In this document: piece after piece, positions 35,301 to 42,619 of the stretch
Numbering within the stretch: the stretch's first letter is position 1
Layout of the letters: each line of letters opens with the position of its first letter
The notes under the pieces: model-generated
Seen by the model: the letters and a program-made list of their open reading frames with translations, nothing else
Told to the model about the DNA's origin: nothing
Databases searched by the model: none
Made by a program: the position numbers and the translations under genes
DNA from: Bacteroidia bacterium Ga0077558
GTDB taxonomy: Bacteria; Bacteroidota; Bacteroidia; Chitinophagales; Chitinophagaceae
DNA length: 64,000 nt
NCBI GenBank assembly: GCA_001464625.1
Contig: LNFJ01000014.1
Coordinates: 51,989 to 115,988 of the forward strand
Direction: 5' to 3'

Positions 35301-36394
35301 ATACATATCAATCTACTTTTCAGAAAAACTCCGAAAGCCAGGGAGAGCCTGAATTTGATTTAGTGATAATGGATGAAGCCAGTAAAGCAACTCCACCTGA
35401 ATTGGTCTTACCACTTACTTTAGGCAAAAAGGTTGTTATAATAGGTGACCATAAGCAGTTGCCTCCAATGATTGATGAACAGGAATTTGGAGAAGCATTA
35501 GAAGCTGTGGGTGCAAAGAATTTAATTGAGCAATGGACGAAGGAAGATTATAAAGTTTCCCAGTTTGAGAAACTATTTAAGAATGCCCCTAAAAATTTCG
35601 TGGCGAGTTTGGATACTCAGTTCAGGATGCATGAGCAAATTATGAACTGCATTTCTCAATTCTATACTGACCAGGAAGAATTAGAAAATGGTCTGATTTG
35701 CGGTATCAAAAATGAAATGAATGAACCGGACTTTAATGTGAAGGCCAGCCGTTGGCATGGTTTAACATCCGTTCCTTTTATTGATACAAAGAATCATGCT
35801 ATTTGGGTGAATGTAGAAACACCAGAGGGTAAGGTGGGTACATCCTACGAAAACGAAGGTGAAATAAATGCTATTCAAACTGTATTAAGGGCATTGACAC
35901 ATGCAGAGGGTTTCAAGGAGTATTTAGGGCATTTTCATAAGGACGAGGACAAAGAGATAGGCATTATAACATACTATATGCCCCAGATGCAGAGGATAAG
36001 AAAAGCCATGTACCCCGGCTTTTCTAAAAACGAATGGAAAAACTTCGAGCAGAACAAATTTGAAAATGAGTTTCAACTCCCATTTAGAATAAATACCGTT
36101 GACCGTTTTCAGGGTATGGAGAGGAACATCATTATTATTTCTACTGTACGGAGTAACAAACAGTTCAAAGAAGAGAAAGGAAGACGTATCCCGGTTGACA
36201 ATAATAAATACCCATTTGCTTTAGGTTTTGCCAGAGAATTACAACGTATTAATGTGGGCTTTTCAAGAGCAAAAAGATTATTAATTGTAGTAGGGAATGA
36301 AAAGCATTTCTCCCATAAACCAGAGTACGCTGCGGCAATACAGAAAATGCACCGGGTTGATTTAATGCAAATTCAAAATTTAATTACACCGTGA
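32348..36394 (+). CDS. Giant UPF1/DNA2-type SF1B helicase with tandem N-terminal modules
   Basis: The C-terminal 550 of 1348 residues form an SF1B helicase: QGPPGTGKTT near 826, VIMDEASKATPPEL near 1006, GDHKQLPPM, LDTQFRMHEQI, VDRFQGMERNIIIIST and INVGFSRAKRLLIVVG. A CSECGSRN zinc-binding-like segment lies near 975. The N-terminal 780 residues appear to hold four or more beta-alpha-beta repeats (e.g. VQFKYTDTASKDEIYTAIKT, VQLKVEFNSGRDLVLLKDKI), perhaps RRM/ferredoxin-like. It lies 62 bases after the Argonaute gene, so it could be a new sub-operon, and overlaps the next gene by four bases. A nucleic-acid remodeller in defence is likely. Confidence 0.9.
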   Translation: MAEFTRKPENGNIFEGTLDEAVEVTLRIVDDFENRFNRNPENKLRAAQVVQLLSSDSRVCFFQKQKADDQNNKARHKIIIPLGNERAIEALVGLWIDKVDTFTELYSYRVGKFKEISFFNEPTKHTIKRNCKFQFVELDRKAGTNAENFKELFKAVESCEIPVVDINKDKDKQIWHNYVVAMKKLVKQKEQVWKIQKISQPYSEKRDEDTERANYIDIYINEKELIDQLIEDIEGLFNPYELEDYGVSDEKAFIEFKNYRELSQEELNQLKELGEELFYELSASSPIHYISGEVQFKYTDTASKDEIYTAIKTKLGSDYQLETEINKDGYIDLNDNDIPHLQKILADNYHNLISLHKDNLVQLKVEFNSGRDLVLLKDKIKGILDAEGLTRSIVSISQDGKNIVIEVGAYIHPRKFSTENLEFIESVSRFSANRQIRIKPIEGLEIAGNFYQMANASKEDIDNSLATLQQNFPGVQFFRKPTLYFFKLGSRVNPEVLRNFKTATDLQGKSEFFFANSILNVVAENADDYNKQVRRIMEAFPEATLQTKPFKPTYQIQFRTDVESKRQSFINKVQNEIRNAVTGKVEFDVIKNHTRVLFSYRFTSDEERDKLKQAVSEACTPNQDIVSFSFENELGRTIYELRKNETLEIEKEKEVAGNVRQATFIYLTPEQRGQLTKAIELFGDEAIFREGIQIGKLIKKEKDRLKFRITDEFDERINAREEDRIDLNEIRQGYIKPIFPGELTNIGRMIKAMKKVTEPGGRVGYPVNRNLSNFLFDPNEARQSATDIEEEKLKVIADLNEPLLKEQQKQLEAVAKTLIAKDLALIQGPPGTGKTTVIAEIIWQTLLRDPQAKLLITSQTNLAVDNALERIKGKKLVRPIRIGNIDKFEDEGKVYSNDRIKKWLQAKTNSDEEELYAENAVCQWIENVQGKCSAEVKYSKAVEKWKAGLHEKDLLIKTTFANAYYKYVNVFAATCSECGSRNFGDTYQSTFQKNSESQGEPEFDLVIMDEASKATPPELVLPLTLGKKVVIIGDHKQLPPMIDEQEFGEALEAVGAKNLIEQWTKEDYKVSQFEKLFKNAPKNFVASLDTQFRMHEQIMNCISQFYTDQEELENGLICGIKNEMNEPDFNVKASRWHGLTSVPFIDTKNHAIWVNVETPEGKVGTSYENEGEINAIQTVLRALTHAEGFKEYLGHFHKDEDKEIGIITYYMPQMQRIRKAMYPGFSKNEWKNFEQNKFENEFQLPFRINTVDRFQGMERNIIIISTVRSNKQFKEEKGRRIPVDNNKYPFALGFARELQRINVGFSRAKRLLIVVGNEKHFSHKPEYAAAIQKMHRVDLMQIQNLITP

Positions 36395-38451
36395 AAAAAC
36401 GATTATCTAAAATAGCCCGTGATTTAAACGCCAACATATCGGATGTAGCGGAGTTTATCCGTACAAACGGTTTCGATTGTGACGAAGATCCTAATGAATC
36501 ATTCTCGGATGAGATTGTGGAGGTAATTGAAAATAATTTTCCGGCATTTATTGCAGAAAAAAGAAAAGAGTATCAAAAACAATCTCCAAAATCGAATAAA
36601 GCAAAGAAAGAAGAAGTACCTATATCAGATCAGGTCCCGTTAGAATTACGAATCATTGAAGCTGGTAGCAAGGAGAAAAAGCTGATTGAAAGAATTATTG
36701 GTTTTACAGAGTTTGATTGGAATTTCACTGTTGCGAAATATAGAGGGGAATGTTCCCAACCTGTTGATTTCAATCTATTTGATGAAGTGCTCTGCGACTT
36801 ATTGTTGACAGAGCAAATGTCTGCAAGTAAAATAGGTGATGTGCTCGGTCTGGATATTCAAAAAGACCCAGCCGAGAAAGAGATTCTACTAAAAGCAATA
36901 CAGGATTTAAAGGATGATAAAATGCTTGAAGGAGATGAAAGCATTATGTGGCTTTCTGATACCGGAATAGATTACGCTAAAAATGGCGTTAAGTTCTCAA
37001 CATTTACTAGAAACTTTGAATTGTATTTTGATTTAGTTGGTAGCACAGCAGCAAATGTGAAAAGTGTTTTTAGCAAGCTGAAAAGCGAAAAGACACAATC
37101 ACAGGTTTCAAATCTCCCAGACAGTTTGCAGGAAATTAGACGGTTGGCTGAGCACCAGGCACAGGAAATACACTACCCCGAAAAGAATTATCTGTTGCAA
37201 TCCGCAGAGTTTATTTCTGCTGATAGTTTCAAAGCTAAAGTTTGGGTTATCCTATTGGAAAACTTTAGAGAGAATACATTAAGGGCATTAGTTTATGACG
37301 AAAAGCAAAACATTGTAATTGATTCATTGTCAGAAGCATTAGATAAGCAAGAGCACATAAAAACTGAATTGCTTGAAAAATTGGTGAAGGTTGATGATGC
37401 TATTGAATTTACTGAAGAAGAAAAACAAACCGACCAGATTCAAATTGAATCTGAATTGATTCAAAAGCAGATTGAGATAGATGAAGCAATCGAGACGCAG
37501 GATGTAGGGAAGATCAAAGAAATTCAGAAAGAGGTTGAAGCCATAAAGCGGCATTTCAATTCACTTGAATTTGAAGTGGAACTGAAACGGTTGTTTGATA
37601 ATACTGCAAATGACCTTTGGATAATTAGTCCTTGGATTAAGAATGCAACTTTTAAACGTATTCCTTTCTTTGAAAAATACCTGAAAAAAGGAGGCAGAAT
37701 ATTTATTGCCTATTCAGAACCCGAAGAACCTGGACAGGTAATGGCTTATGATGAACCACTAAACAAGCTCTTGGATTTAGAAAAGAGGTATCAGAATTTT
37801 TACCTGCATCAATTACCGGCTTTCCATTACAAAAATGTATGGCTGCGAAAGGAAGATGGAAGTAATTTGTACTATACCGGCAGTTACAATATTCTATCAT
37901 TCTTTGTTAGTCAGGGCTTGCAAAAGGTTAGGCAGGAGAAAATGACACGTATGGATTGGAATGAAGAAGTTCAGGAGGAATTTGCTGATGTAATAAGGCA
38001 GTTCGGCTTAAAGTATGCCAATAAAGCTATTGAGGATTTCAATGCACTCTGCCAAAATCCACCTGCAAAAATTGATAGGTCATATCTGCAAAAGCTGAAG
38101 ACAGTTGATTACAGCAAGCTGAAACCTTTCATTAATCAGGGCATAGAACAGTTTGATACAGCTTACGATGGACTCGAAGAAAACAAGTTGGAAAATCTGA
38201 ATTATTACCGAAAAAAATACTTTGAGGGTAAAATTGCTGATTATAGAAAACAGGCGGAAGAACTTTCAAAGCAATCCATTTCACCGGATAGGAAGAAAAG
38301 TTTAGAAAACGAATTTGAGAAGTTAAGGGATGAGTTCATGGATTTCCTTGAATTACAAATGTCCAGTGCAAAGGAAGTGGCTGAAATGCTTGCAAGCCTT
38401 AGAACGTTTAATTTTTCAGCACAACAAAGAAATAATCCAAAAAGACGATAG
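36391..38451 (+). CDS. PLD-family nuclease with N-terminal IF2-N-like domain
   Basis: In 686 residues the order is: an IF2-N-like helical domain (about 1-45, KIARDLNANISDVAEFIRTN), a winged-helix-like part (about 125-190), an acidic coiled coil (about 310-390) and a phospholipase D superfamily domain (about 405-545: LWIISPWIKNATF; FHYKNVWLRKEDGS; GSYNILSF), with a helical C-terminus. HxK is present near 477 and S/N follow; a single HKD suggests a dimer. The start is GTG (36391), overlapping the TGA of the helicase gene (GTGA), so the two are translationally coupled, as in helicase-PLD defence pairs such as DISARM. Confidence 0.85.
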   Translation: MKKRLSKIARDLNANISDVAEFIRTNGFDCDEDPNESFSDEIVEVIENNFPAFIAEKRKEYQKQSPKSNKAKKEEVPISDQVPLELRIIEAGSKEKKLIERIIGFTEFDWNFTVAKYRGECSQPVDFNLFDEVLCDLLLTEQMSASKIGDVLGLDIQKDPAEKEILLKAIQDLKDDKMLEGDESIMWLSDTGIDYAKNGVKFSTFTRNFELYFDLVGSTAANVKSVFSKLKSEKTQSQVSNLPDSLQEIRRLAEHQAQEIHYPEKNYLLQSAEFISADSFKAKVWVILLENFRENTLRALVYDEKQNIVIDSLSEALDKQEHIKTELLEKLVKVDDAIEFTEEEKQTDQIQIESELIQKQIEIDEAIETQDVGKIKEIQKEVEAIKRHFNSLEFEVELKRLFDNTANDLWIISPWIKNATFKRIPFFEKYLKKGGRIFIAYSEPEEPGQVMAYDEPLNKLLDLEKRYQNFYLHQLPAFHYKNVWLRKEDGSNLYYTGSYNILSFFVSQGLQKVRQEKMTRMDWNEEVQEEFADVIRQFGLKYANKAIEDFNALCQNPPAKIDRSYLQKLKTVDYSKLKPFINQGIEQFDTAYDGLEENKLENLNYYRKKYFEGKIADYRKQAEELSKQSISPDRKKSLENEFEKLRDEFMDFLELQMSSAKEVAEMLASLRTFNFSAQQRNNPKRR

Positions 38452-38453
38452 CT

Positions 38454-39083
38454 ATGTCATGTTTTGAAACATCCACTTTTGCTAAAAATCCTGATGTAAT
38501 GAATCAGGAAGTTCTTGTTCAGGCTTGTACTAAGCTGGGTTGGAAATTTGCAAAGACTGCCAATGAACTTACCATATTTCAGTTAAATGAAAATGAGAAT
38601 TTGCGTGGTGAATATGCAATGAAGATTGTCGGCAATAAAGTCACTTACAACACGTATTACTTAAAGAATGCAAGGAGCAAGGTAAATGAGTTGCAGTCGG
38701 TTTTCTATGAATTGAATGTAAAGTATGCTGAGGAATCTATTATCAGGGAGTTCAAGAAACAAGGCTGGTCCTTTAAGAGTAACGACAAGTTCAAAGCAAA
38801 TGTTGAAGAGAAGGTTAGTTTCTATATGGTGGGCAGAAGCAAATTACAGGAGGAATCGGAAAAGATTGCTCAAATCAAATTCACAATTCTAAAGGACGGA
38901 TCGGTTAAAACAGACAGTGATTATATTCCGAGAGATATTCATGAATTAGCAGATAAAGCTATGCTGGAATTGGAGAGCATCATAGGTTCAAAGAGAGAGA
39001 TAATCGGCAAGGAAATCCCTTTAAAATACAAACACAAAACATTTTGTGAGAACAAAAAAACAATATCATTAAACAAGAAATAA
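38454..39083 (+). CDS. Ycf35-like (DUF1257) domain fused to a DUF2997-like domain
   Basis: This 209-residue protein has an N-terminal part (about 1-120) matching cyanobacterial/plastid Ycf35: MSCFETS, LGWKFAK, and KYAEESIIREFKKQGWSF corresponding to the RYAYHTVVNETAKQGF region. The C-terminal part (about 140-195) follows the DUF2997 pattern: IKFTILKDGSVKTDSDYI, then LADKAMLELESIIGSKRE. In cyanobacteria the two are separate genes that accompany Ycf46-like AAA+ proteins, and a Ycf46-like gene starts here immediately after the stop. I know no biochemical activity; it may be the adapter for the AAA+ partner. Confidence 0.72.
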   Translation: MSCFETSTFAKNPDVMNQEVLVQACTKLGWKFAKTANELTIFQLNENENLRGEYAMKIVGNKVTYNTYYLKNARSKVNELQSVFYELNVKYAEESIIREFKKQGWSFKSNDKFKANVEEKVSFYMVGRSKLQEESEKIAQIKFTILKDGSVKTDSDYIPRDIHELADKAMLELESIIGSKREIIGKEIPLKYKHKTFCENKKTISLNKK

Positions 39084-40700
39084 ATGGCACAAATAACCAA
39101 AAGCAATGCTGACCATTACGGTCAAATACAGGACATGCTTAAAGCATATTACCCTGTTTTATACTTGACAACTTTTGAATACGACCGTACAAAGCAAAAG
39201 CTGATAGGTATTGCCAAAAATCTGAATAAGAACTTCCAGTTCTATGAATGGAATTGTGTTGATGGCTTAGGTCAAAGAGATTTGAATGATGGTAGCATCA
39301 CATTCCTTGAGAATATTGAAGAACCTGAACAGCTTTTAAAACATATCGCTTCCCAGACAGAAAAGGATGATTCCGAAATATATGTGCTGGAAGATTTTCA
39401 CGACTTTATTTCAGAAAGAAATATTAAAATACAACTAAGACAGTTAGCGGAGAAATTACGGTTTTACCGTAAGCATATCATCATCGTTTCATCAGTGCTT
39501 AGTTTACCCATCGAATTGGAGAAGTATATCACAGTTCTTGAATTGCCTTTGCCGGGCAGAGTTGATTTGGAAAGTGTTTTGAATAGGGTTGTGAAAAATG
39601 CTAATACCGAAGTTGATAATGACCTTAAAAAGAAGTTGATTGATTCTGCTTTAGGTATGACAGTTATGGAAGCAGATTTAGCGTATTGCCTTGCAGCCGT
39701 GAAAGATAAAATGGGAATAAATTCTCCAAGGACAGTAGCATTTGAAAAAGAACAAATCATTAAAAAGAGTGGTTTGCTTGATTACTTTCAGGTAAATGAA
39801 AGTTTGAAGAATGTAGGTGGAATGGAAATCTTAAAAGATTGGTTGGAAAAACGTAAACAAGCATTTGACTTTAAAGCACAAACTTGGGGTTTGGCTGAGC
39901 CAAAAGGTTTGTTGCTTTTAGGAGTTCCGGGTTGCGGTAAAAGTTTGACAGCAAAATGTATTGCCTCACTATGGAACATGCCATTGCTTAGGCTGGACAT
40001 CGGAAAAGTTTTTGAGGGCACAGTCGGCAGTAGTGAAAGCAACATACGAAGAGCTATAGCAACAGCAGAGGCAGTAGCACCTTGTGTACTTTGGATTGAT
40101 GAAATTGAGAAAGGGCTTTCAGGAGTTCAAAGCAGTGGTTCAACAGATGGCGGCACTACATCAAGAATATTTTCTACAATACTTACCTGGATGCAGGAAA
40201 AAGTTCAGCCGGTGTTTGTAGTTGCCACTGCAAATGACATTTCAATGCTCCCCCCTGAACTTCTCCGTAAAGGTAGGTTTGATGAAATCTTCTTTGTTGA
40301 CCTACCTTCAGAAGCGGATAGAAAAAGTATCTTCTCCATTCACCTGGCAAATGCTTTAAAAGATACCAGTCAGAAATCTGAAGACTTCGGCCTCGACAAA
40401 TTGGCAAAGGAATCAAAGGGCTTTAATGGTGCAGAAATCGAAGAGTGTGTTAAAGAAGCAAAATTTACAGCCTATACCGAAAATCGTAATGAACCACGAT
40501 TGCAAATAATCCACCTGCTTAATGCTATCAAAGACACCGTTCCGCTTTCAAAGACAATGAAAGATCAGATTGAGTTTCTTCGCAAATGGGCTAAAAGCAG
40601 GGCAAAACAGGCTGGTGGCATTAACAACGAAGATTTGCAAGGTGCTGACGAAGTTCCATTAACGAAGGTTGAGAAGGAATTGAACCGCAGCTTTGATTAA
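39084..40700 (+). CDS. Ycf46-like AAA+ ATPase
   Basis: This 538-residue protein has an N-terminal AAA-like domain without Walker A (about 1-220: [17 protein letters not shown]) and a second, active AAA+ domain with [13 protein letters not shown] (280-292), Walker [10 protein letters not shown] (about 335-343), sensor VVATAND and the arginine-rich [14 protein letters not shown]. This two-part layout is that of Ycf46-type ATPases. There is no gap to the DUF1257-DUF2997 gene, so the pair is probably a complex. A chaperone-like or unfoldase role within an immune machine is inferred. Confidence 0.88.
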   Translation: MAQITKSNADHYGQIQDMLKAYYPVLYLTTFEYDRTKQKLIGIAKNLNKNFQFYEWNCVDGLGQRDLNDGSITFLENIEEPEQLLKHIASQTEKDDSEIYVLEDFHDFISERNIKIQLRQLAEKLRFYRKHIIIVSSVLSLPIELEKYITVLELPLPGRVDLESVLNRVVKNANTEVDNDLKKKLIDSALGMTVMEADLAYCLAAVKDKMGINSPRTVAFEKEQIIKKSGLLDYFQVNESLKNVGGMEILKDWLEKRKQAFDFKAQTWGLAEPKGLLLLGVPGCGKSLTAKCIASLWNMPLLRLDIGKVFEGTVGSSESNIRRAIATAEAVAPCVLWIDEIEKGLSGVQSSGSTDGGTTSRIFSTILTWMQEKVQPVFVVATANDISMLPPELLRKGRFDEIFFVDLPSEADRKSIFSIHLANALKDTSQKSEDFGLDKLAKESKGFNGAEIEECVKEAKFTAYTENRNEPRLQIIHLLNAIKDTVPLSKTMKDQIEFLRKWAKSRAKQAGGINNEDLQGADEVPLTKVEKELNRSFD

Positions 40701-40737
40701 AGAATAATTATGCAAATCGAAATTTAAAGATACTGGT

Positions 40738-42195
40738 ATGATTACAAAACATTTTGAACCATCATTCACCCTTATTGGTGATTTACTCTTTTCCTCCTCA
40801 TTTACTGCAAAAGGTGGGGCTGTTTTTCTAAATGAAAGAAATATTTCTCTTGCTAAGGCAGATAAACAGTTCCGCATATCTTTCAATCTTGTTTTTGATG
40901 AAAGAAAGTTTGTTAATGATGTATTAGATACACCAATTGAAGAATATACAATAACTACTGATTCAGGCCGGGATTTTATTCTTCCATTGAAATCGACATT
41001 ACTCACCAGTGTTCGAGATATTAATGATGAGCCGGATTTTGAAGTATCTGGTACAGTGACACAAATATCTACAAAGCCAATTAAAGATTTCGATACCAAA
41101 TATCACAGAGTATTTATTCCGGTTCCTGATAAGCACTTTTCATTTTTCGATTTTCAACATTTCACTTTCAATGCAGATACAAATTCAAAGAATAAGCAGC
41201 TTATAAAAGTTGCTATAAAAGAAATGAATTTTCATCTTTTTACTTTTAAAATAGATGATAAAATTTATTGGGCCATTGATTCCTTGCAGGTTTTGGAATT
41301 TAGAAAGTTTCAAGAAATGGCCTTTTCAATCTTTAATGCTTATGGTTTTATAAAGGGTGATTTACATTTGAATGAAGCATATTACTTTGCTTCCGACAGC
41401 CCTGATTTTAATTCAAATCTCGAAATGTTCTTTTCTTCCATAAGAGATTCATTGCTTACAGGATATGGAATGATTACTCGAAATCCTTATTCTATATTCG
41501 TTCCATTTTTTAAAGGACAAGGCAAGCCATTAGATAAAGCATTTATAGATGATTGGTATAAAAAGCTAAATCAGTTTGACGAAAATGTATTTTCAAAAAT
41601 AGCTGATACATTTTACGAGTTTGATTCTTTAACCAGAGCAGCATTAATCATTCTTGAAGCTAATACACAGCCATTGGAATTAAAAGCTGCATCCTACTGT
41701 GTTGCTTTTGAAGCCGTTTGCCACACTATCAAAAAGCATTTCGGTATAGATAGTCCAACTGTAATTGATACTGCTGTTTTCAATACCGATGTAAAACCTC
41801 AATTTCTTTCTTTATTAGATCAGTTGGAAAAAGATTCAAAAATTGATGCAAAACAGAAGGACATTCTTTCACGAAAGTTGAATAACTGGAACCAGCCAAC
41901 AAATGCGGATTCTTTGGTTGCCCCATTTCGGAAATATGGGTATGAATTAAATAAAGACGAATTTAAATGTGTAGATAATAGAAATCAATTTTTGCATGGT
42001 AGTTTACCTATCAATGAAAGAAATGAGGATGAAGCATTCAGGGAATTATATCACATTTCATTGACTATTCATAAATTGATTTATATTCTGTTGTTTAAAA
42101 TGGTTGGATATGATGGTTACATCATAAACTACCCCCGAATGCACACACATATTACCAGCAGGACAATTGATGAGGACTTACTTATCAAGATATGA
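40738..42195 (+). CDS. ApeA-like HEPN protein (abortive phage resistance)
   Basis: This 485-residue protein has a beta-rich N-terminal two-thirds (about 1-230: FTLIGDLLFSSSF, FNLVFDERKFV) and a helical C-terminal domain with the HEPN RNase motif R-x4-H in VDNRNQFLHGSLP (about 412-424). The layout resembles ApeA-type antiphage proteins, in which HEPN RNases are unleashed on infection. The last gene of the defence operon, 37 bases after the AAA+ gene, it might be a standalone system or the effector of the Ycf35/Ycf46 pair. Confidence 0.78.
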   Translation: MITKHFEPSFTLIGDLLFSSSFTAKGGAVFLNERNISLAKADKQFRISFNLVFDERKFVNDVLDTPIEEYTITTDSGRDFILPLKSTLLTSVRDINDEPDFEVSGTVTQISTKPIKDFDTKYHRVFIPVPDKHFSFFDFQHFTFNADTNSKNKQLIKVAIKEMNFHLFTFKIDDKIYWAIDSLQVLEFRKFQEMAFSIFNAYGFIKGDLHLNEAYYFASDSPDFNSNLEMFFSSIRDSLLTGYGMITRNPYSIFVPFFKGQGKPLDKAFIDDWYKKLNQFDENVFSKIADTFYEFDSLTRAALIILEANTQPLELKAASYCVAFEAVCHTIKKHFGIDSPTVIDTAVFNTDVKPQFLSLLDQLEKDSKIDAKQKDILSRKLNNWNQPTNADSLVAPFRKYGYELNKDEFKCVDNRNQFLHGSLPINERNEDEAFRELYHISLTIHKLIYILLFKMVGYDGYIINYPRMHTHITSRTIDEDLLIKI

Positions 42196-42255
42196 TAATA
42201 AAGAAAATATCAACCACAAGACATAAGGAACAAAAACTCATAAAAACTTACAACT

Positions 42256-42300
42256 ACTTGCCCAAACTGGAAAGTTAGATTTTGGGAGATACTATGTTTG
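42256..42300 (+). promoter_or_regulatory. Promoter/operator A of the recombinase operon
   Basis: The site reads ACTTGCCCAAACTGGAAAGT, then TTTTG, eight bases and TATGTTTG (42293-42300), 17 bases before the ATG of the 77-residue gene. It is the partner of site B (17507-17552): 18 of 20 bases match in the first block and the box spacing is the same. TGGAAAGT sits where a -33 element would be expected. Confidence 0.6.
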
Positions 42301-42317
42301 TCTTCTAAAATTATCCT

Positions 42318-42551
42318 ATGTCAGCTATTTTAAAAGGGCTACCTCCACTGCCGGAATATCCGGAGATACTCAATCCCGAAAAGGCACTATTCCTCACCGA
42401 AAAACAGGTAAGAGCTTATCCCCAATTCAGGGATGCACCTGAGGAAGAAATCATCAATATCATTAACAGCCTTCACCAACTCGCTCTTATTGCTTACGAC
42501 CTGGTATCAGCCGAGCTGAACCAACAAGCCGGTATTGACCAGGCTGCTTAG
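42318..42551 (+). CDS. Small acidic hypothetical upstream of the recombinase
   Basis: This 77-residue protein has an N-terminal Pro/Leu-rich part (LKGLPPLPEYPEILNPEKAL) and a helical part with PEEEIINIINSLHQLALIAY. I recognise no family. It lies 68 bases before the serine recombinase, on what is probably the same transcript, so it may be a recombination directionality factor or regulator. It has no HTH signature and no membrane span. Confidence 0.7.
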   Translation: MSAILKGLPPLPEYPEILNPEKALFLTEKQVRAYPQFRDAPEEEIINIINSLHQLALIAYDLVSAELNQQAGIDQAA

Positions 42552-42619
42552 AAAAATTTGCATAAAACGTTGATTATCAATATAATTGTGTTGTAATTCT
42601 ACCACAAAAAGGAAATTTT

